A stretch of 64,000 nt of DNA, taken from assembly GCA_034670405.1 (NCBI GenBank), contig JAXDDX010000035.1, forward strand, positions 3,109,001 to 3,173,000, read 5' to 3'. Every line of letters starts with the position of its first letter. Position 1 is the stretch's first letter. The translations under genes and the position numbers were made by a program. The notes under the pieces are model-generated. The model was not told where the DNA came from, did not search any database, and saw nothing but the letters and a program-made list of their open reading frames with translations. This stretch comes from Hoplostethus atlanticus. Lineage: Eukaryota; Chordata; Actinopteri; Trachichthyiformes; Trachichthyidae. Of this stretch, positions 39,857 to 64,000 are shown one piece after another.

Positions 39857-42517
39857 CTCTCCTCTCGTCTGCCCCACCATCCCCATCCTTATCTCTCAGT
39901 GACTGCGGCTGGTCCCAGAGTGCAGCAGAGTGGCTTGTTATCGTCCCCGGAGCAGGAAACCAACACAGACAGCAAGTGCATTCCTCCCCAGGCCTTTCAG
40001 AAAGCCAATCTGGAAAACATTTTTGCCACTGACATCCTGTGATTTAAAGCCTATAGGCCTAGCTTCATATGGCTTTATTTGTTTACAGTATATTGACTGT
40101 CCCGCACATCTGTTGCAGCTTATGGAGTTTGAAAACACAGCCTCCCTTTGAGCTGTGACACTGTTTGCTCAGTAACAGTACGTTGGAATGGCCATTTATC
40201 TGCTGGCGTTGTAGATTATTTCTGACAGTGGTGTGTATTTTGGTTAAGCCGGCTCGTCTGTTTAGTTGTGTTTTTTTAGTTCTATGCATTGCGTGTATAC
40301 ACCTTGGAGCTTCGTGTGTTAAATGCTGGTTGAACTGTATGATGGAGCGGCTCAGGGATATAAGCAGAGTCGACGTCCGGGTTCTGGTTTCGGTTCAAAA
40401 GAATAACTGTGTGCTTTTTCTCACGAGAAGTCCCCTTTAGATTCACCCTGTACTTTAAAGACCGCAAAAATCTTGAGCTGTTGCCAAACACTTTTGTGAA
40501 CATGCAATCTCTCTCCCTCTCTCTCCCTTACACACACACACACACACACCTTTTGTACAAAATACAAACCATAAACACACAAACATACACACACACCTGT
40601 TTCTAATCTCAAACAGAACAACAAAGCTTATTGTCCTCCCTTCGTTCTGAGGGTGAAACGAAGAAAACTCAACAACAACAGTACATTACAACCCTTTACT
40701 GAGTCCATTACCTTCAGGGCTCAGATTAGACACTGGCCTTCCAAGGTGGCAATTTAGCCAATTTAGTTGCTTAAGGGCATACTTTTTAAGTGTTACTAAC
40801 TACTTTCCTTGGTCTAAATTGTCCAAATTGTGTCAAGCTGACAGTTTGGCGTGTACCTGACTGTAATATTTCTCTCCTTAATTGTGTTTTAGGCAAAAGG
40901 TCATTGGTTTTCATCCCCCCAGGTCTTCATTCTGTTGTAAAGGATGTTTAAGCTCCTAATTGGCCACTGTAGGATCATAGCTTGGCTGACAAATCAGTAC
41001 TCCAAATGGCTGAGTGCCCTCAGTAACTAGAGGGCATATTAGAGTATGCCATGGATTATGTTCAGAACATGTCGATTTAGATTATTTGCTCCTTTCAGAA
41101 TACTAATTTCAAGCTTGGCTGATTCAAGAGTTTTGGCATCTTATGAAAGTCAGTTTCTCATTTTTTTTTGTCTGCGCCTCTGTTGTTTAGAATGTAAATC
41201 CTCCCAGTGTTAATGATGCAGTACCAACAGTGTTTAGAGGTGCTGTGTTCTCTGTCTCCATTCTTACTGCCTCCAGCAAGGGATGATTTGTAAGCGCCCC
41301 CAGGCAGAGCCACGAACAGGAAGTTGTAAACGGTGACTCTCCTAATGTGACGTCCTTTTGTGGGAAGGGAAATTCTTGGCCACCCGTTCGTAATTAACAA
41401 CACGGCTGCAGAGATTCATGGTTCTGTCGTGACCCAAGTCACAAGGATAACAAAAAGCAATATACCCCCTCCATTTATTTTAAGGCAGGGACATTTTCAA
41501 AGTCCTCATTGAAATGTTTTTGTACAATGTGTAGACTGTTTTTGAGAGTGACTTGTTGTCAAATATCTGCAAGATGAAACGGCCTTGGTCTTTGTATGTG
41601 TCTTTTCTCACAAACACACACTTGCACAGACACATATATATGCTCAGTCACACACAAACACACATTCTCACATTCACAGACACACGCACATTTTTATGGA
41701 GCTTTGAAAGCGGGAACCATCAATCCCATAAAGCTCTCTGATTGGCTACGTAGGAGGCAGCCTGTCTTCAAGTGATTTCACGAGTGCAGGAGAGGGAAGC
41801 CAGGAGGGAAGGAAAGGGAGGAGGAGAGTAGGAGGGATTTCATTTCAAAACTGAGCCATACGTTGATCGGTAGCTCTCCGGGCTAAATAACAAAAGTCTC
41901 AACCCCTCAAGTGAGCAGGGAAGGAATGCAGAGAAAGAAAGGAAGTGCTGGAGAGATGAAGTCACTCCTGCCCAAAACAAAATCTGTGTCAAGCATGTCC
42001 ATGTGAGGATTTTCTTCTTGGTCTACAGTCTGGGTTCTGAGTATCTCTATATGTCAGGACCTCCTCATGACTCTGCAACCCTACATGACTTTGCAGATGT
42101 TCCTCATACCCACCACACACACACACACACACACACACCCTCAGCGTTGACACTTTTTGTCACTGACGCCTGCTGTCTCTGTATCCAAACACTCTCATCC
42201 TCTCTCGTCCCAGTCTGCGCTCAACCTGAAACAAACAGTGAACGAATCAAGAGCGTTCATATTGTCTTTGTCAGCCAATTTCCAAGTCACGGTTGTGATA
42301 GTAACTTTGGCCAGAAGATGGAGCCAGTCGCCTGGTGTGGTGTCCAGAACAAACCAGTTGCCTGGACTGTTGCCTCATCAGTTCTCAGTACAGAAATCAT
42401 GTAACACTTCATTGCTTCATATGTTGCATATATTGAAAGAATTGATCATTGAAAAGGTAATTATTACCTTTATATCTGCAAATGACCATTGTTTCTTTCA
42501 AAGATTATTTTTTGATA
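38103..42517. other. cd34 upstream flank and gene desert, no gene recognised
   Basis: On the minus strand the flank just upstream of cd34 contains pyrimidine-rich runs (about 38180-38220). Farther on, (TC)n lies at about 39825-39855 and CA tracts near 40534 and 42116. No coding exon was recognised. Confidence 0.5.
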
Positions 42518-42624
42518 GTTGGTAGAGAGAGAGGAGGAATGACATGCCACAAAGTTCCCCGGGCCGGGAACCCAGGACGTCACGGTTATGTGGTATGTGC
42601 CTTAGACCGCTGAGCCACCAGGAA
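42518..42624 (-). repeat. tRNA-derived SINE fragment
   Basis: Read on the minus strand it has an A-box-like TGGCTCAGCGG (42617-42607) and a B-box-like CCTGGGTTCCC about 35 bases later. A tail GGCATGTCATTCC then CTCTCTCTACC follows, a SINE layout common in fishes. The tRNA-like part is promoter-derived, so it is not a functional tRNA. Confidence 0.6.
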
Positions 42625-43726
42625 GACCCTCGTTAGCTGATCTGATGAAAGAAACATTACCATGGCAAATTGGGGAAATAAAACGCTGCCTCATTCAATA
42701 AATCCCGAAAGAAGTTGCTAGGGATCGAGGTCAAACCATGAACCTTTGTGATTTGTTCTGATCTGTCAGGGTTGACTTGTTTGTGATTTGTTAGCTGTCT
42801 TTTGTCCTTGGTAAGAACAGATCAGTGCGTGTTTGATCCTGTGCGCTCTGATAATGCTACATGCATTTCATTAAAACAGCATGGGGATTGATGGCCACGG
42901 ATCTCTCCGCCCAGCCCTCAACAAACCCGATGCTGCATTCTAGTGGCACTAAAGGGAACTTGAGACTTGAATGTACGTCAGGGACAGGCTGTGTGTGATT
43001 TATACAATACATTGCTACAGCGTAAATTAGGTGAGAAAAGGTATGACACATGTCTATAGCCAGTTGATTGATCATGACCTCTTTCTGTATAAATGCATCA
43101 TTACTCCAAGATATCAAGATATCAAGAAAGGAAATGTGTCCAAATAGAAAGATTGCATGTATGTGTGTGTGTCATGTCTTTATTATATGAAATGATAGGA
43201 TAGATTTAGTGCCACGCCCCACTCTCTGAGGTTCATTGAAGCAGAACCACGACCATTGACTATTAACATATACTCTGCTACAGTACGGGTTGCTCAAGGT
43301 GTAAAGAAACTCCAAACCCTTTCCCATTCAGTATTCATTCCACAGTTACAGCCACGGTTTGAATTATTCTTCAAGATCTGCAGTCTGTGTGCAAGGTCCA
43401 TCTCCCCCTGAATCAAATGCTAGCCAGCAGAAGAACAGAAAGGATCCATTCAATCTGGCAGCGTCCAGCCAATGATTTGGCTGGTGCTACAGTGCTACAT
43501 TCTTATTTTACTCCACGCTACATATATTGTATTTTCATCAATCATGGGTCAAAGCAGAATTTGATATTATGACAACTGCTGGGATTTGATTGAAGAATAA
43601 TGGATTTCTTATAGCAGTAGTAGCTCCATAAACCTGTCTGGTTCCTTCCAACCACAGTCTATCAAACAAGATATCCTGCAGCTCGCTCAGCTGTCAGTAG
43701 GGGAGGTTTGAGTCCTAATGATTTTC

Positions 43727-43765
<39 letters not shown>

Positions 43766-45640
43766 TGTGTGTGTGTGAGTAGTTAGGGAGGGAGGGGGGA
43801 GATAGCTGCTCAGTGTAGGCATGCTGACAAGCAGAGAAGAGAGAAAAGACGAAGGTTGAGAGTCTGGCAGGTGTACAGAGGACCCTTCTACACACTGATG
43901 ACACCCCCGCGTGGATCTGACAGGTATGGGTTGGGAAACCAGGGTGCCCATACAGCCCTCCTCCCCACTCTGCTCTGCTTGCCCAGAGCCCCTAGGGTTA
44001 AACATGAATAATGAATTCTGGCTCCCTATAGTAAGTACTCAGGAGCCCCTATACATGCCATGCCAAATACTGTTAGTGTGTCTTACGTACAAATTATTCT
44101 CCATTCTAAGAGGATTGGCTTTGTTAATGCTAGAGTTTATCAAAATTAAGGCTACATTTCCCATAAACCCTGTTGCTTTCTGTTGCAAAGAGGATGTTGC
44201 TAATTCCCCCACCCCCTGCCTGTCGCTCTACAAGCATTTGTTGTCCCCTTTGCTTTACTGAAGAAGATAAACATGTTCGAAGTGATTTTTTTCATTGCTC
44301 TTCCACTCGTTGCACCATCCGCCATTGTGAGAAACTCATTTGGAAGAACAGCGCCCTCTCCCTGTTTTGTGCTGTAAAAGCAATCCAGTAGTTTTCCCAC
44401 GAAATGCATCCAGGTAAAGGACACAAAGTAAAATGCAATGTAGAGGCCAGTAGGGGCTGCCAATCTTCTCAACGATGATCTCCTTTAATTATGGCAATTA
44501 TACTTTGAGACTATAATGTCTCAAAATAATTTATTTTATTGACATTAAAATGGTCCACATAGGACCTTTAAAATATGGGTGAAGTGAAGTGAAGGTTATT
44601 ATTTCAAGAGGTCTATTACAGAATTTCCATTTTGAAAAAAAAAATCATAAATAAAATATAGAGGATCCAGGCAGTAAAAGTTGCCAAGCACTTCTGTTAC
44701 CCATTACACTTTAAAAAGTGCCACAACTTGTTCATTTTGTGCTATAAATTTTGTAGGTGTCACTTTTTATTAGATGGTGGATCTCATTTAGGAACAAAAC
44801 TCATTTTGGAACTTTTTGTTTAGCTGTCCATCTATTGGAGTCTAATAACAATTAGACCGCACTTATATGCATGGAAAAATCAATGATGGTAATTCCACGG
44901 TACAAAGGCCAAATGATGGATGAAATCCCTGGGATCTCAGTCCGTCTTTGACATCAGACTATGGAAGTCCTGCTTTTAGAGCCTCCCCAGGCAATACCAA
45001 TTTGCCCTCTATTTAATTATCATGCTAATGGTCCACTAACATGGTAAATATAGATTATATAGTTATGTGTGACAGGGATCAGACTGGCCTGCAAATGGTC
45101 TCACCCATAACAACATAAGGTATTAGTCTGTAAAGAAAACTGTGGGTGAGTGGGTGGCCATGAATTATGATGCTTCTCTGGATAATCAGCTGCATTATAA
45201 GATTGCTGTGTGTATTGGGAGACATGCCAAGACAAAATCAAGAAATTCGTTGCATATGAATGACCTATTGTGGAAGCATTTCAGACTTCGAGGAGCTAGA
45301 TATTTATTTGCCATCAGCACATTTCAAATAGAAGATGTAGAAATGATATAAAGCCTGATTGTTCAGAATTGATCAACGCCACAAAAGAAACCAGACAAAA
45401 TCATTTTCATCAGCTGCGCATTTAATGTATAACAACGGTACAAAGTGAATCATTTGCTTGCAAAATAGGAGTGTTTTGTATGTACAATATTTATACAATA
45501 ATATATAGTTTAAAAAAAGATTAAAGTTTAAATGTCTGACAGCTTATTGCACAACACATTTATAAATTATCATCATCAAAACACACATGAAACAGCGTAT
45601 AATAGAGGGATGGTTTCTCCGTCATATTTCAACACTTAAC
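42625..45640. other. Gene desert between cd34 and plxna2
   Basis: No gene recognised. A compound (GT)n tract lies at about 43733-43780. The AT-rich block from about 44740 to 45350 has few simple repeats and several homeodomain-like TAAT words (for example TTTAATTATCATGC near 45013). It is a possible conserved regulatory element, but conservation cannot be judged from one sequence. Confidence 0.35.
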
Positions 45641-45650
45641 AGGAAATGTA

Positions 45651-45656
45651 TTTATT
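45651..45656 (-). terminator. Candidate distal polyadenylation signal of plxna2
   Basis: AATAAA on the minus strand about 2.2 kb beyond the plexin stop. Another lies at 46124-46119. Long plexin-A 3'UTRs are usual, but the true end cannot be chosen from sequence alone. Confidence 0.25.
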
Positions 45657-47565
45657 ATTTACCTTATTTTATCTTACTCTTCTGGATGAACATGAATCAA
45701 GGTCCTTTGGGGTGTACAATAACCCCACTGATACTGAAATGGTAAAAAAAACAAAAACAGAGCAGCTCTCCAGAATGACACCAACAGATGGTCACAGTGA
45801 CTTTTATGTGGAGCAACGAAATATCCTCAAGCACAGAATGAAATTCATCTTTCATCACTGCAGCGGATGAATCACAAACAAACAGGCAAAAATAAAAACC
45901 CTGAATCAATGCAATCCCACAGAGATCCAATATTTTCATCGTGATAATCATTTTAAAGTTTGGATATGGCACTCCATAAATACAGCAGCAAGAAAACAAA
46001 AAGCAGTTAGATAAAATGCACATTTGTTATGTGAAACTGAAACTTGGAAATTGTACATTGAATCATGGAACAGTCAGCCTGCAAAGGGAGGATAGTGCTG
46101 ATAACCGAGAAAAATACATTTATTAAATGGACATTAATAGGATCAACTGCAGATAAAACCATTAATCACATATCCACTCTGTGTACAAAATATGGGAACA
46201 CCTCCCTAACGTTTAGCTGCACACCATCTAGCGCAATCCATGTCTCAGATGTCTCAAGGCTTTGAAACCCTTCTTTAACTTCCTCCCGTTCATCTACCTG
46301 CTTCATGCTTCAAGTGTATTTAATCGGTAAAACCAACGAGGCATCAGAGCCTTCATCTCGATTAACATGGCCAGGTTATTTCACTGAAGGAGCAGGTGTT
46401 CTTAATATCTTGTACACTTGGTGCATTTCAAGTATCATGTTCAATGTAAACAATGACTGATGAGACAGGGGAGGGTGGGAGAGCGATGCTGTTCGCCAGG
46501 GTGAGGCTAATCTGATCCGTGATCAGGCTTATAGTATCATTAATCATGCTTTCTGGTACAGTTCAATTTGGTCTCCACTTATCTTTGAATGGCTGAATTA
46601 GTGGTCGATAGATCATGACTGTATACAATTTCCTATCTCAAATGGGATCTTTCCGAACAATGTCATCTATTATTAATAGCATCTACGGGGGCATTTAACA
46701 TGAACGACACATTAAAAATATTATATTTGGCACTAAAAGCCAGGGCTTGTGGCTCGGACGTATCTATACAAATATTCCAAATTCCAAGTTAATGCCATGT
46801 CAGTGTAGGATTAGGAAAGAGTTTGACCCTGACCCTGTCAAAGGAAGAGCTTTGTGTGGGTTGTTTTCAGATTAGTGGATATATCCTCTGAAATGGAGCT
46901 TCAGGTGGGATGAAGATATTTCACAACGCCAGAGTCTTTAGTGTTCTCTTTCTTTAGACCTTTAAAAGGCTTTAGGAAAAGGCTTTATGACACAAAATTA
47001 CACATAATGTCTCTGCTCCAAATGGCAACGTCACTCCAAGGCCAAGTCTGTGATATGTACTGCGTCCCGTCCGGCCTGAATCGCTGTCCGTCAAAGTTCT
47101 AAGTTGGCTCCCGTCTTTGCCGAGCCCCGCCGGGGTGACATTTCAAGTTGAGTCATTCTGTATTAAGTGCTATTCTCGTCAAGAGCTCCAGCTGCAAAGC
47201 CACGCCACACACATTTAGCATAACCACCAACTACAAAGACAAACCGTTACCCGGTGGAAAAGAATTGGCGGCGAGTTCAGCGACCGTGATGGCCCAAATC
47301 CTCCGTCTATAGGAGCTTTTTAGAAGTTGGATGTTTGCCTGTTGGAAATTCTTCACAAAAACAACGATGACAGTGGATCCAAAAGTCGTGCTTTGGGACG
47401 GTGTGCTGTTTGATGTCGGTGTTGGTTTGCATGTTTGTGTACTGTGTATCTACATCTGTATGTGTGTGTGTGTGCGAGTGCGAGTGCATGTATATCTGTT
47501 TGTGTGCATGTGCGTGTTTCTGTGTGTGAGTGTGCGCATGCAGTGTGCCCTGTTAATCTGTTTAT

Positions 47566-47810
47566 AGGTCCATAAAGCATCCGCAATGTCACTGTGTACA
47601 TCACTATCTGTGTGTGTGTGTGTGTGTGTATACATGTGTGTATGTATGTGTGTGCATGTGTGTTGGTGTCAATGTCAAATAAGTTTTTAAAGGTCCATAA
47701 TGTCCCTGTAATGTCTGACTTACTTACTGCTTACATCGCTATCTCTGTGCGTGTGTACATAGGTGAATGTGAGAATGTGTGTGTGTGTGTGTGTGTAGAG
47801 TGTGTGCATA

Positions 47811-47860
<50 letters not shown>
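47566..47860 (-). repeat. Compound GT-rich array with duplicated unit in the plxna2 3'UTR
   Basis: Several GT runs (about 47607-47628, 47778-47797, 47815-47859) are interleaved with two related copies of AGGTCCATAA..AATGTC..ACATCNCTATCT at about 47566 and 47691, a period near 125 bases. The last GT run abuts the plexin stop codon, so the mRNA has (CA)n directly after the stop. Confidence 0.8.
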
Positions 47861-63113
<15,253 letters not shown>

Positions 63114-64000
63114 CTGGTTCAGAGGAAGGAAGACATTGTTTCATCGGCCACAGGAGTTTTTGGTCAAATGTTACAAAGAAAATATGCACGCCACATCAAA
63201 CACATCATGCACGTGTATATGAATGTGTGTGCACAAGTGTGTGCACGTGCACCTCGGCTCCAAGCAGGGCCTCCGTGAATCAACACAAACTGCTGTTCCT
63301 CTAGAATTTCATTAGAATGACAAGCTGAGAGAGAAATCAATCAATTTTAGTTGCAAACCCCCAACAATTTCCAAAGGAACTGCATTAATGCATCGCTGGG
63401 GAGCTAGCTGGCATGATAACTAACTCTTTGTTATTGGGCAGGAGAGCCAGATCAAACGTGTGAACCAGCTGGCTGCTATTTTATATTCATCCACGAGTGT
63501 GAGGCTGGCATAGCATGAATACAGGTGCTGCCTGTTTACATAGCTGCGTTAGATGTGATTAAAATAAACAACGCGCCGTAGTCTTTGCATCACCTGTGCT
63601 GCAGTGTAAAGCACAGAAAGCCTTAAGAGTATGGAAATGGAAATGGAAAGTAGAGAGGGAGAGAGAGAGAGAGACAGGAAGAGAAAAAATATGAGCGAGA
63701 GAGAGAGAGAGAGAGAGATGGGGCAAAAGGAGTAAAAAGCCTGGCCAGTCTAGTCAGCTTGAGAGAGCACCAATCCTTCTCTTCTCACACTTCAAAGGCT
63801 ACCTAAGCTTATAGGGCCACAGAGTGGTACTGCTCATTGATGATGAGAGCTCTGATTGCGGCTCCATAAAGCTCCTCCTGTCACTAGGCTGGGGAGAAGG
63901 GCCAGGGTGTCTCTCTGAAGTTTCCTCTGCAGGGATGTAGTTCAGGGTAAACCCACATAAAATGAAACACCACCTTTTTAAATCCGATAGAAATGTTTAA
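63114..64000 (-). other. plxna2: plxna2 intron to the window end
   Basis: Contains two (GA)n runs (about 63653-63676 and 63696-63718). No further plexin exon was recognised. Confidence 0.5.

Noticed and set aside
42550..42624. Possible tRNA gene
   Set aside because: A and B boxes are present, but no cloverleaf was evident by eye and a SINE tail follows; it is a tRNA-derived SINE.

Overview
The window is nuclear DNA of a ray-finned (teleost) fish. It has small exons with GT/AG introns, abundant (CA)n/(GA)n/(GATA)n microsatellites, a decayed Tc1-like transposon with typical fish termini, hAT-type MITEs, tRNA-derived SINEs and LINE 3' tails. There are no operons or bacterial signals. The exact species cannot be fixed from the sequence. 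I reconstructed exons by hand from reading frame, splice-site phase and remembered family sequences.

Layout: (1) bases 480-1908, plus strand, hold the last four exons (membrane anchor and short tail) of a type I membrane protein. Position suggests a CD46/Tecrem-like complement regulator. (2) Bases 8071-8460, minus strand, hold a two-hairpin miR-29 cluster: mir-29b (upstream) and mir-29c (downstream). The mir-29b guide carries a substitution near its 3' end. (3) At 8888-10276 lies a dead Tc1-like element. (4) A CpG-rich, GC-box-containing block at about 15.4-16.35 kb, followed on the minus strand by good splice donors, is the best candidate promoter of the miR-29 host transcript. (5) A complete cd34 gene lies on the minus strand in eight coding exons between 38088 and 21182 (329 codons plus stop). 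It includes a signal-peptide exon 10 kb upstream of exon 2. (6) About 38.1-45.6 kb is a gene desert. (7) From 47861 to 63113, minus strand, lie the last 16 coding exons of a class A plexin, best matching plxna2. They run from the third IPT domain through the membrane helix, the split GAP domain and the Rho-binding domain to the stop. The semaphorin-binding half lies beyond base 64000.

The order and orientation CD46(+), miR-29b-2/29c(-), CD34(-), PLXNA2(-) is that of human 1q32.2. The window is therefore a conserved vertebrate syntenic block, and each weak call is supported by its neighbours.

No new multi-gene system was found. The most notable observations are: the miR-29b guide variant; the plxna2 terminal exon, whose 3' splice site has a (UG)21 tract instead of a polypyrimidine tract and which is bracketed by complementary repeats; an upstream ORF overlapping the cd34 start codon; an acidic, Ser/Thr-poor CD34 stalk; and an 8-bp-TSD hAT MITE inside plxna2.
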